From Methanoregula sp. (GTDB taxonomy: Archaea; Halobacteriota; Methanomicrobia; Methanomicrobiales; Methanospirillaceae), in the NCBI RefSeq assembly GCF_023227875.1, contig NZ_JALOCH010000006.1, forward strand, positions 1 through 64,000: a stretch of DNA of 64,000 bases, in the 5' to 3' direction. A program made the position numbers and the translations under genes. Numbering within the stretch: position 1 is the stretch's first letter; each line of letters starts with the position of its first letter. Positions 15,775 to 24,071 of the stretch are shown here, in pieces. Under the pieces are notes generated by a model. That model was given only the letters and a program-made list of their open reading frames with translations, made no database searches and had not been told where the DNA came from.

Positions 15775-16716
15775 TTATGGGGCGGGCGTTGCCTTTTTAA
15801 AAGACTCCTTGAACCGGATAAGGTCGGATACGCAGGCATTATAGGGTGTTGCAACCCCGAGTCGTCTGCCGGACGTGACAACCGCACCGTTCAGATAATC
15901 GATCTCGGTCTTATGCCCGTGTGAAATATCCTGCGACATGGATGAGGTGTGCCCGGCCATAACGGGAATCAGGGAGTCATACAGGTACTCAAGAAATGTT
16001 TCCGGATCGCCCCACAGGAGGCTGATCCCATCGCTCTGGACAACCGTGTAGGTCTCCCTGACCAGTTGTTCGATGATATGCCAGCTGTTGGGCTCCTTCA
16101 GTTCCCCATAGGTGACACCCGTAATGGCACTAAGGGGGTTCAATGAACAGTTGATCAGGTTTTTTGACCAGAGATTCCCCTTGATGTGATCTGAAGTTTC
16201 AACGGGAATTCCCGCCCGGGTCATGATATCCGCAAGGCGCTGGACCGCTGCATCATGCCCTTCCGGGAACCGGCCGATCTGCATGGGTCCTGCATTGGCC
16301 GTGACACGGATCTCCCGGTCCCCTTCACGGACAAATCCGGTCAGGACAACGCCACCGATGACACGATCAGAATAACCGGAGATCGTCTCTTCATTCCCGA
16401 TGCCATTCTGGAAACTTGCAACTTCACTGGCACGAATCAGGTCTTTGTATTGCCGGCAGAGGCCCCCGGTATCCTGTGATTTCGACGTGATCAGAATATA
16501 ATCAAAATCCGCTTCTCCCGTCAGCTCGCTGACGCAGGTGAACCTGTCGAACTCAATACCCCATGCGCCACAGATCTCGAGCCCCTTCTGGGATATCGCA
16601 CGGGCATAACTCTCCCTTGTTACCGCAACAACTTCTGCGACACGGGACAGTCTGGCTGCCAGCGGAAGTCCAACCGCTCCGGCACCAAGAACAAGTATCC
16701 TGACCGGGCGCTTCAT
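15775..16716 (-). CDS. 2-dehydropantoate 2-reductase (ketopantoate reductase, ApbA/PanE family)
   Basis: The protein is 313 residues with an N-terminal Rossmann NADPH site (ILVLGAGAVGLPLAARLS), the second conserved block ITSKSQDTGG, the catalytic Lys region HIKGNLWSKNLINCSLNPLSA and the C-terminal helical domain. The expected reaction is ketopantoate to pantoate for CoA synthesis. ApbA-family paralogues act on other 2-oxo acids, so the substrate is not certain. It is convergent with the KAS III-like gene and otherwise isolated. Confidence 0.85.
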   Translation of the reverse strand: MKRPVRILVLGAGAVGLPLAARLSRVAEVVAVTRESYARAISQKGLEICGAWGIEFDRFTCVSELTGEADFDYILITSKSQDTGGLCRQYKDLIRASEVASFQNGIGNEETISGYSDRVIGGVVLTGFVREGDREIRVTANAGPMQIGRFPEGHDAAVQRLADIMTRAGIPVETSDHIKGNLWSKNLINCSLNPLSAITGVTYGELKEPNSWHIIEQLVRETYTVVQSDGISLLWGDPETFLEYLYDSLIPVMAGHTSSMSQDISHGHKTEIDYLNGAVVTSGRRLGVATPYNACVSDLIRFKESFKKATPAP

Positions 16717-16947
16717 ATTCTGAACTATCGTGTCTCATTGGTAATCAACCTTAAGGGATCATGAAGAAAGGCCGTTGTCTCAGGAGCCGACCGGTGCATC
16801 AGCAGGGGATGATCTATGAGGGGGAAACCATTACGTAATAATTGATCTGTCTGGTCACTGAGGCAGAGACGCGATAAAATCCCGGGTCGTTATAGTTGCT
16901 GAAGATAATAACAGGTGGAATCTTTTTAAAAATGATGTCCCTTTTTT

Positions 16948-17211
16948 TCAGATACTAATCCCAAGGATACTGAGCAGCATGAGGATCAGGACGCCGGGCA
17001 GTCCCCCGATGGCACAGATAAGAAGGGTGGTAAGGCCATAGCCGAGATCGGATTTTCCCATCCACTCCATGATATGGAGGAAATTGATGAGAAAGAGGCA
17101 GATCAGGCCCAGCACCGCGTTTACTAAAAGGACCGAGAGTTGTTTCACCAGGAACCAGACAATAGCAACGATGGCAATGACAAGGATTATGGCAACGAGA
17201 AGGTTGGTCAT
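16948..17211 (-). CDS. BofA-family small integral membrane protein
   Basis: The protein is 87 residues and almost wholly hydrophobic, with three membrane stretches (LLVAIILVIAIVAIVWFLV, AVLGLICLFLINFL, LLICAIGGLPGVLILMLLS). The GxPG turn (IGGLPGVLILMLL) is the BofA signature. In Bacillus BofA inhibits the intramembrane protease SpoIVFB. Here it is last in an apparent operon with LonB, TldD and TldE (15 bases after TldE), suggesting a role in membrane protease control, though that is inferred. Confidence 0.8.
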   Translation of the reverse strand: MTNLLVAIILVIAIVAIVWFLVKQLSVLLVNAVLGLICLFLINFLHIMEWMGKSDLGYGLTTLLICAIGGLPGVLILMLLSILGISI

Positions 17212-17226
17212 GGTTTTACCTTTTAC

Positions 17227-18531
17227 CTATTTACCAATGATACGCTGTTTATTTATTTTTACTGACGGGAGGATAAGCGACCCGATCGCACGGGACGCGG
17301 GGCTCAGTCCCGAGATGGCGTGATGGAGATCGAAGACATTGCCCGAGAGCATCGCACTCCGGATCGGTTCCTGGAACTCCCCGTTCTCCACCCAGAACGC
17401 GTTGGAGAGTTCAACCGAGAATTCCCCGCTCATCGGGTTCGCCGTATGAGCGCCAACCACGTTGTGCACGTATACGACACGGTCGTCATCCACGGTTTCC
17501 CGTTTCCCGTCCACAACAAAATTGTGATGCCCGATTGCCGGTGATCCGCCAAACCCGCCCCGGACTGCGCTTGCCGTGCTCTTCTTCCCGTACCGTGATG
17601 CAGTCTTGAGGTCGTACGCGAAGGCGCACAGGATACCGTCGCGGATGAAATCAATCCTCCTGGTCGGGGACCCTTCCGCATCCCACCGGACACTCCCGTC
17701 AGCCCCGGGAAGGAGCGGGTCGTCGTACATCGAGATCATCGGGTCGGCAACCCGTTCCGAGAGGGACGTGGCCAGCCGGGAACGCCCGGCATGGACGTTC
17801 CGCCCGCTCAGGGCAGGGACAAAGACATTGCCGAGCAGCTCTGCATAGGCAAGGGGGGAGAGGAGGACATCGTATTCCCCGTACGGGATATCCTTTCCAT
17901 CCGCGGATTCACTGGCAAAGAAGGTGGCACGCTCCCCCACGTTTTCGGGGTCAATGCGATCGAGAGTCCATGACTGGTCGAACTCGTACCCGGTTGACTG
18001 CCCGTGGATCGCTTCAAGGGAGACCGATACCGACGTGTTCCGATCGGAATAGCGGACCCCGTGGCTATTGGCGAGGGTTACCTCCATGGAGGAGAGGGTT
18101 GCTGATCCCGATGTCACCTCGGCCGTATGCTTTGTGGCACCGTCGAGCATTGCCTGGAGGAGCTTTTTGGCAGAGTCTGGTTCGACCTCCATAGAGGGAT
18201 CAAACGAGAGCGGGGTCATATCGAGCGGAACCGGCCCGGGCAGCCCGTCCCATTCCTGGGGTGTTGCCAGTTTCCCGCTCGCCACTGATGCGGCAAGGCA
18301 TTCCCGCCACCGGCCGGGATCGTTGGTGCTGGACGACCCGATCCGTCCCTTGTGGATCGTCCGGATGCCAAGGCCGCAGTCCTGCGAGATCGTGGCAAGG
18401 CTCAGTTTCTTCCGTTTCAGGTCGGCGGAGACGCTGGTGCCCTCCACGAAGTAGACTTCGACTTCGTCAACGGCCTTCCCGCCTTCCTTAATCAGCTGCT
18501 CAATCCACGCCACTGCCACCCACCACCGCAT
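17227..18531 (-). CDS. TldE/PmbA-type metalloprotease subunit
   Basis: About 430 residues. It is the non-catalytic partner of TldD: conserved blocks include LSLATISQDCGLGIRTI near the N-terminus, GEYDVLLSPLAYAELLG in the middle and GAHTANPMSGEFSVELSNAF near the end. TldD/TldE form a heterodimer that clips unfolded peptides, known for microcin B17 maturation and CcdA antitoxin decay. The first ATG lies 30 bases inside TldD; GTG codons at 18519 and 18513 are alternative starts. It is between tldD and bofA in one operon. Confidence 0.9.
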   Translation of the reverse strand: MRWWVAVAWIEQLIKEGGKAVDEVEVYFVEGTSVSADLKRKKLSLATISQDCGLGIRTIHKGRIGSSSTNDPGRWRECLAASVASGKLATPQEWDGLPGPVPLDMTPLSFDPSMEVEPDSAKKLLQAMLDGATKHTAEVTSGSATLSSMEVTLANSHGVRYSDRNTSVSVSLEAIHGQSTGYEFDQSWTLDRIDPENVGERATFFASESADGKDIPYGEYDVLLSPLAYAELLGNVFVPALSGRNVHAGRSRLATSLSERVADPMISMYDDPLLPGADGSVRWDAEGSPTRRIDFIRDGILCAFAYDLKTASRYGKKSTASAVRGGFGGSPAIGHHNFVVDGKRETVDDDRVVYVHNVVGAHTANPMSGEFSVELSNAFWVENGEFQEPIRSAMLSGNVFDLHHAISGLSPASRAIGSLILPSVKINKQRIIGK

Positions 18532-19831
18532 CGTTTAAGAGAATATGAGGAGCGCCGTCGCTCACCGGTACGCTCTGCCCGCCTTTCCCGCAATACCCGG
18601 GGCTCATCATCCGGTCATTTCCGCACAGGATAATCCCGTGAAGGGTCGTGAGGATCTCGCCGGAAAGGGATACATCACGGACCATCTTCGTACACTCTCC
18701 GTTCTCCACAAGATACCCGTATTCCGCATTGAACTGGAAAATGCCCCGTCCCGGGTCCACCTGCCCGCCCCGCGAACCCTTGAGGAAGATCCCATTCTTG
18801 CATTCCGCAAAGATCTCGTCCGTGGTCGAATCGCCTGCTTCGATGAACGTGTTGCTCATCCGGACAAGAGGGGGCTCGCCGGGCATTGCACGGGCATGGC
18901 CGGCAACGCCGTTCCCCACTGCTGCAAGAGATTCGCGGCTGTGCAGGAACGCATTGATCACCCCTTTCCGGATGATCTCGGTGCGGGCCACTGCCACACC
19001 CTCGGCATCCACCGGATCGAACCCGAACTCGTGGATACTTGGATCATCGACAATCGTTAAGGTCTCGTTCCCGATCCGTTCACCGGTCTTCCCGCTCAGG
19101 ACAGAGTTGCCTTCCTGTATCAGGTCACCCTCGCTCGCATGGCCGACCGCTTCGTGGGCAAAGACACCCGCGAGTTCCGGGTCAAGCACGGCCCGCATCT
19201 TACCCCCTTTGGCAAGGGTTGCATCCAGGAGAGCAACGGCGATCTCCGCCGCCTTTGTCCCGGATTTCTGCTGGTGCCGGAGGTTGAACCCGTTGATAGA
19301 GTGCTCACGCTCGTATCCCATCTGGACATTGCCGTTCCGGGACGCCACCGCAAGGATGTTGAACCCGGAACGGTTCATCTCGTACGAGTACTCGTTGCCG
19401 GAACTGTCGGAGAACCGGACCTGTTCGATCCGTTCGATATAACTTGCCCGGCGGTTCACAATCCCGGGCCGGGTGGCACTCTTCTCGATACCGGCAAGGA
19501 GTGCGGACTTCTCTTCGATGCTGACATCCCGGGGGTTCTCTTTCAGCTGCGGTACTGCGAGCGTGCCCCGGGGTGCATCCCCGAGCACGACATGCTCTTC
19601 GGTGATACCCGCAAGCCGTGCGGCCCTCCCGAGGAGTTCATCGAATTTCGTACCGGAACAGGGCGTATAATTGTCGATCTGGAGGATGCCCCAGCCGGAT
19701 TTGACGAGGACGCGGAGGATCGCCTTGTTAAAAAGGGAAGTCCCGGCGGATTCCACGACCGCATTGTCGATCTCGATGTGGGTGATCTCACCGGTCACGT
19801 GCCGCAGGTCATAGTAGGAGATCCCGTGCAT
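18500..19831 (-). CDS. tldD: TldD metalloprotease subunit
   Basis: The protein is 443 residues. This is the catalytic subunit of the TldD/TldE peptidase, with the zinc motif HEXXXH visible as HEAVGH in AGVFAHEAVGHASEGD and the later metal-binding Cys region (GIILCGNDRMMSPGYCGKGG). It runs on from LonB with a five-base gap and overlaps TldE. Together they probably finish degradation of peptides released by LonB; that link is from gene order, not from a known complex. Confidence 0.93.
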   Translation of the reverse strand: MHGISYYDLRHVTGEITHIEIDNAVVESAGTSLFNKAILRVLVKSGWGILQIDNYTPCSGTKFDELLGRAARLAGITEEHVVLGDAPRGTLAVPQLKENPRDVSIEEKSALLAGIEKSATRPGIVNRRASYIERIEQVRFSDSSGNEYSYEMNRSGFNILAVASRNGNVQMGYEREHSINGFNLRHQQKSGTKAAEIAVALLDATLAKGGKMRAVLDPELAGVFAHEAVGHASEGDLIQEGNSVLSGKTGERIGNETLTIVDDPSIHEFGFDPVDAEGVAVARTEIIRKGVINAFLHSRESLAAVGNGVAGHARAMPGEPPLVRMSNTFIEAGDSTTDEIFAECKNGIFLKGSRGGQVDPGRGIFQFNAEYGYLVENGECTKMVRDVSLSGEILTTLHGIILCGNDRMMSPGYCGKGGQSVPVSDGAPHILLNDAVVGGSGVD

Positions 19832-19836
19832 TGCGC

Positions 19837-21783
19837 TCAGGCCGTTGTTGACGGGTTGATTGCCGGTACTTCTGCGATCATCGCGGTTGACCTCATCGCC
19901 ATCTTCTTGAGTTTGATAAGGAAACCATCGGAATTTTCCGGGACAAGCGCGATCTTGAGGACATCCTCAATACTGTCGACCGGTATGATGGTGACCATCG
20001 GCTTGAACCGCTCTTCGATGAGGACGTCCCCGACATTCATCCGGGGGATGAGGACCGTCTTTATCCCGGCCTTCGCTGCAGCCTCGATCTTGTAGGTCAC
20101 ACCGCCAACCGGCAGGACATCTCCCCTGACCGACAGGGACCCGGTCATGGCAAGGTCCTGCCTGACGGGTATACCCTCAATAGCGCTCACCACAGCGGTT
20201 GCCACGCTGACGGATGCCGAATCTCCCTCGACACCCATGTAGGTGCCGATGAACTGGATGTGGATATCGATATTCTTGACATCCTTGCCGGTGAATTTTT
20301 TGAGGATCGCACTGACATTCTTGATCGATTCCTGGGCGATCTCCTTGAGCATCCCCGTTGCAATGACCGTGCCGCTGGCACCCTGTGCGGGGGTCACTTC
20401 GGCCATGATGGGGAGGACGGAGCCGGCATCGCTGCCCGTGACGGCAAGGCCGTTGACCCTGCCGACCCGGGTACCCTCCACAACGGTCATCTCGTATTCC
20501 CTGAGGTGACGGGTGATCTCGTCCGAGACCTGGTCCTCGATAGACCGTGCGGTCTTCTTCGCAGTCGTCACGTGCGCTGCCGTGGTGATCGCCGCATTCT
20601 CCTGGCGGGCGATGTCCCCTGCAACCCGGATCAGGCCGCCCATGTCACGGAGCTTCAGGGTCAGGTGGTCTTTGCGGTTGGAGCGGCGGCGGGCTTCCCG
20701 GATGATCTCGTCAATGGCGCTCTGGTCGAAGTGCGGGATCTTCCCGTCGTTCTTGACTTCCTGCGCAATGAACCGGACATATTTCTGGCGGTTCTCCGGG
20801 GTATCGTCCATGCTCTCGGCCATATAGACCTCGTAACCATACCCGCGGATACGGGAGCGGAGTGCGGGGTGCATTCCCTGGATCGCATCGAGATTGCCTG
20901 CCGCCACCATCACGAACCTGCAGGGGACCGGTTCCGTGCGGACCATGGCACCGCTCGAACGTTCGCTCTGCCCGGTGATCGGGAATTCCCCTTCCTGCAG
21001 GGCCGTGAGGAGGTTCTGCTGGGAATGGGGGTCGAGCGTGTTGATCTCGTCGATGAACAGGACGCCGCCGTTCGAGCGGTGAATCGCACCGGCCTCGACG
21101 CGGTCGTGTGCCGGTGTCTCAAGGCCGCCGCTCTGGAACGGGTCGTGGCGGACATCGCCGAGGAGAGCACCGGCATGGGAACCAGTACCATCGATAAAGG
21201 GGGCAATGCTCTTCGTATCATTCGAGACGAGGAGCTTGGGAACCATCGCTTCTTCACGGGGGGTTGAATACCGCAATGCCATGAACACAAACGCACCGGC
21301 GATGAGACCCATCAGGAGCTGCATGGTGATGATTGCATACCCGGCAATTCCCAGCAGGAGGAGCATTAAGAGGGTCTGCCGGAACTGGGTCTTCTTTTTC
21401 GCCTCGGCCTTGTGGGCGCCGACGATCTGTTTGCCACGGCCACCGGCAACGGTCCGCACGACCGGGTTGTTGGAGTCGTCGGAATTCGGGTAGACAAGGA
21501 TGTCCTGCAGCTCCTCTTTTGGCAGGAGCTCTGCCATCGCCTTTGCGAGCATCGACTTGCCGGTACCGGGGCTGCCGATCATCATGACATGCCGGCGCTG
21601 GATCGCGGCCTTTTTTATTACCTCGACCGCACGCTCCTGGCCGATCACCTGGTCGATCAGCTTGGCGGGGACTTCGATCTGCGATGACGTCGCACCGGTA
21701 ACCTCTGGCGTGCTCACCACAGGAGTTGCACCTTCCGTCGGGGTCGGTTCTTCCTGCGGGGGCTGTATTTCAGAATTTTCCAT
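19837..21783 (-). CDS. lonB: Archaeal membrane-bound Lon protease (LonB)
   Basis: The protein is 648 residues. An AAA+ domain has Walker A GSPGTGKSMLAKAM, split by an insert carrying two membrane helices (LLMLLLLGIAGYAIITMQ, GLIAGAFVFMAL) that anchor it to the inner face of the membrane, then Walker B (VLFIDEINTL) and sensor motifs. The C-terminal protease domain has the Ser-Lys dyad: Ser in VEGDSASVSVA and Lys in GGVTYKIEAAAKAG. It is the main ATP-dependent membrane protease of euryarchaea. First gene of the LonB-TldD-TldE-BofA operon. The N-terminus carries a Pro/Thr-rich linker. Confidence 0.95.
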   Translation of the reverse strand: MENSEIQPPQEEPTPTEGATPVVSTPEVTGATSSQIEVPAKLIDQVIGQERAVEVIKKAAIQRRHVMMIGSPGTGKSMLAKAMAELLPKEELQDILVYPNSDDSNNPVVRTVAGGRGKQIVGAHKAEAKKKTQFRQTLLMLLLLGIAGYAIITMQLLMGLIAGAFVFMALRYSTPREEAMVPKLLVSNDTKSIAPFIDGTGSHAGALLGDVRHDPFQSGGLETPAHDRVEAGAIHRSNGGVLFIDEINTLDPHSQQNLLTALQEGEFPITGQSERSSGAMVRTEPVPCRFVMVAAGNLDAIQGMHPALRSRIRGYGYEVYMAESMDDTPENRQKYVRFIAQEVKNDGKIPHFDQSAIDEIIREARRRSNRKDHLTLKLRDMGGLIRVAGDIARQENAAITTAAHVTTAKKTARSIEDQVSDEITRHLREYEMTVVEGTRVGRVNGLAVTGSDAGSVLPIMAEVTPAQGASGTVIATGMLKEIAQESIKNVSAILKKFTGKDVKNIDIHIQFIGTYMGVEGDSASVSVATAVVSAIEGIPVRQDLAMTGSLSVRGDVLPVGGVTYKIEAAAKAGIKTVLIPRMNVGDVLIEERFKPMVTIIPVDSIEDVLKIALVPENSDGFLIKLKKMAMRSTAMIAEVPAINPSTTA

Positions 21784-22005
21784 TGCGGTTTTACCCTCTT
21801 CCTACCCTTGGATTTTCATATACAATGTCTCATGATAGTTTAAGTACTTTCAGCTGATAGCTGGCCCGGCAGATGATGAAAACCGGATCGCGGAGCATGA
21901 GATTTCCCGAACAATTCAAAGCGGAAAACTACAATACACTTTATCGTATATTTACTTGGTTGAGAATATCCCCGCCCGGATGATTCGGGAATCAGGAACG
22001 ATACC

Positions 22006-22854
22006 ATGAGAGTGATTTGTACTGAACGATCGCAGGTCCTCGGTGCCCATCTTGCACACGTGCTCCAGGTGCCTGTTGTCAATGTAAAGTTTTCCCGGTT
22101 TCCGGATGGGGAGCACTACCTTCTTGCAGGAGATCTGGACGATGAAACGGTCATTGTCGGAAGTGTTGTCGATAATGACGCCCTGGTCCAGCTGTTGCTG
22201 TTGATCGATGCCTGCGAGCCTTCCCGTACACAGCTGGTCCTCCCCTACATGGCATATGCAAGGCAGGACAAGCAATTCAAAAGAGGTGAACCGCTCTCCG
22301 CCCGGGTCGTGGCAAAGGCGCTCAGCCGGGGCGTATCAGAAATTTTCACGATAAATATTCACGACCCCGGTGTGCTGACACACTTTGCCGTGCCTGCGCA
22401 AAACCTCTCTATTGCACATGATATCGGATCCTACATCAAATCCCTCAACCTCAAAGACCCGCTCGTTCTTGCCCCGGATGACGGCGCCCTTGCGTTTGCC
22501 GGACAGGTCGCATCGGTTGGAAAATGGGAGTTCGATCACCTCGACAAGACGCGGCTGAATGGTACTGAAGTCAGGATGGCACCCAAGACGCTCAGTGCTG
22601 CTGCCCGCCCGGTGGTCATTGTCGATGATATTATTTCAACCGGCGGGACTATCGCAACCGCCGCCGGTATGCTCTACCAGCAGGGGGCAACCGATGTGTA
22701 CGCGGCATGTGTCCACGGCGTTCTCGCAAGCGGTGCATATGCCCGGCTGATGGCAACCGGCATCCGTGACGTGATCTGCAGCGATACGATCGAACGGGCA
22801 TGTAGCAGGATATCTGCTGCGGAGAGGATTGCCGGGGCGATCCGGAAATCCTGA
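22006..22854 (+). CDS. prs: Ribose-phosphate pyrophosphokinase (PRPP synthase)
   Basis: It makes PRPP from ribose 5-phosphate and ATP, feeding nucleotide, histidine and tryptophan synthesis. The 282 residues include the ATP-site block LLLIDACEPSRTQLVLPYMAYARQD, a flexible loop and the PRPP loop VVIVDDIISTGGTIATAAG. At about 280 residues it is short, as in archaeal Prs. It is followed after 51 bases by nob1 and then a PRTase-fold regulator. Confidence 0.94.
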   Translation: MRVICTERSQVLGAHLAHVLQVPVVNVKFSRFPDGEHYLLAGDLDDETVIVGSVVDNDALVQLLLLIDACEPSRTQLVLPYMAYARQDKQFKRGEPLSARVVAKALSRGVSEIFTINIHDPGVLTHFAVPAQNLSIAHDIGSYIKSLNLKDPLVLAPDDGALAFAGQVASVGKWEFDHLDKTRLNGTEVRMAPKTLSAAARPVVIVDDIISTGGTIATAAGMLYQQGATDVYAACVHGVLASGAYARLMATGIRDVICSDTIERACSRISAAERIAGAIRKS

Positions 22855-22905
22855 TCCCATGCCAGCTTCCAAGATCACTTTTTATCTCCCGACAGGTCCC
22901 CGGTT

Positions 22906-23361
22906 ATGAAAGCGATTCTCGATGCAAGCGTCTTTTTTTCCGACTGGCATCCGGAAGGAGAACTGTTCACGACTCCCTCGGTCTGCGATGAGCTCCGCGA
23001 TATCCGTTCCAGGGGGAACTATGAAAAACTCTGTGCCGGGGGACTTGTGGTCATGTCACCGGGCAGCGGGAGCCTGAAGAGGGTGGCCGCTGCTGCCACC
23101 ACGAGCCGGGATGCCAGCGTGATCTCCGGTACCGACCGGGACCTCCTTGCCCTTGCCCTTGAACTGGAAGCGGTCTTGTTTACCGACGATTTTGCCATCC
23201 AGAATGTCGCAACGGTCCTCGGAGTGCAGACACACCCCATCAGCCAGCGCAAGGCGAAGCGGGTTCACTGGAAATACCGGTGTACGGGTTGTGGGCGGTA
23301 CTATGACCACGATGGCGAGTGCCAGGTCTGCGGCGCAACCGTTAAAAGAAAACTTAAATAG
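22906..23361 (+). CDS. nob1: Ribosome maturation endonuclease Nob1 (PIN domain plus zinc ribbon)
   Basis: The protein is 151 residues. The PIN nuclease domain has acidic residues in ILDASVFF, DELRDI, SGTDRDLLALA and FTDDFAIQNVA; the C-terminal zinc ribbon has CTGCGRYYDHDGECQVCG. Nob1 cuts the 3' end of 16S rRNA precursor during small-subunit maturation. The gene lies in a row of housekeeping genes on the plus strand. Confidence 0.93.
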   Translation: MKAILDASVFFSDWHPEGELFTTPSVCDELRDIRSRGNYEKLCAGGLVVMSPGSGSLKRVAAAATTSRDASVISGTDRDLLALALELEAVLFTDDFAIQNVATVLGVQTHPISQRKAKRVHWKYRCTGCGRYYDHDGECQVCGATVKRKLK

Positions 23362-23381
23362 ATACCGGCAAAGCTTTGTTC

Positions 23382-23990
23382 ATGTCTTCGCTTGACGATC
23401 TGATTGGCAGGGCAAAGATGCTCCTTGCAGAGGGGCACAGCCCGGGTCAGATTGCTGATGAACTCTCCCTTTCCATGGAGACCATAACGTGGCTCCTGAC
23501 GCAGGCAAAGGGAACAACCGCGCCCAAAGACGTCCACATCGACTGGACGGCCGTCTCCAGCCAGGCGTCCCTGCTCGAAGAGACAGCCCTGATGCTCATG
23601 AACCGGTACTACCAGTCCCGGATGGATGAGACCACCGGATCTCCGGCAGCGGAGGTGATCGTGGGTATTGCCCTCTCAGGGATCCCGCTCGCCACGGTAA
23701 TTGCAGTCCAGGAAGCTGCCCAGCTCGCCATATACCATCCCTCCAAGCAGAGCCAGAGCGAGCACCCGACAGGTTCGATCAGCGGGAACTTCGCTTCCGT
23801 GAACGGGCAGCGGTGCATCATTGTTGATGATGTGATCACCTCCGGCAATACCATGAAGGAAGTCGTCAAGTACCTCAAGAAACATAATGCCACACCGGTC
23901 GCCATCTGGGTGATTTTTGACAAGCGCGGTATCAAGGACATTGATGGCGTCCCGGTCTATTCGCTCTTTAAAATCTCCCGTATCGACTGA
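23382..23990 (+). CDS. PRTase-fold transcriptional regulator (GfcR/PyrE-like) with N-terminal HTH
   Basis: The protein is 202 residues from the ATG at 23382. Residues 1-45 are HTH-like (LIGRAKMLLAEGHSPGQIAD, SMETITWLL); the rest is a type I phosphoribosyltransferase fold with the PRPP loop CIIVDDVITSGNTMKEVV. It belongs to the 'orotate phosphoribosyltransferase-like' proteins of euryarchaea; the haloarchaeal member GfcR is a transcriptional regulator of sugar breakdown. Orotate conversion is unlikely. TATA-like CTTAAATA at 23353-23360 sits 25 bases before the ATG, suggesting a leaderless mRNA. Confidence 0.85.
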   Translation: MSSLDDLIGRAKMLLAEGHSPGQIADELSLSMETITWLLTQAKGTTAPKDVHIDWTAVSSQASLLEETALMLMNRYYQSRMDETTGSPAAEVIVGIALSGIPLATVIAVQEAAQLAIYHPSKQSQSEHPTGSISGNFASVNGQRCIIVDDVITSGNTMKEVVKYLKKHNATPVAIWVIFDKRGIKDIDGVPVYSLFKISRID

Positions 23991-24023
23991 TCTCTCCTTT
24001 TTTCCAGAACATTTACAGCATAA

Positions 24024-24066
24024 TTTATATAGAAGTTCAATTCCACCTTTTACAACATCGGAGGAT
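24024..24066 (+). promoter_or_regulatory. Thermosome promoter and ribosome binding site
   Basis: A strong TATA box (TTTATATAG, 24024-24032) is followed by a leader with a good Shine-Dalgarno (GGAGGAT, 24060-24066) six bases before the ATG. Unlike many neighbours, this gene has a true leader, as expected for a highly expressed chaperonin. Confidence 0.65.
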
Positions 24067-24071
24067 ATACT

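Noticed and set aside
19139..21267. Long plus-strand frames opposite tldD and lonB
   Set aside because: Antisense shadows of conserved proteases; no motif was recognised in them.
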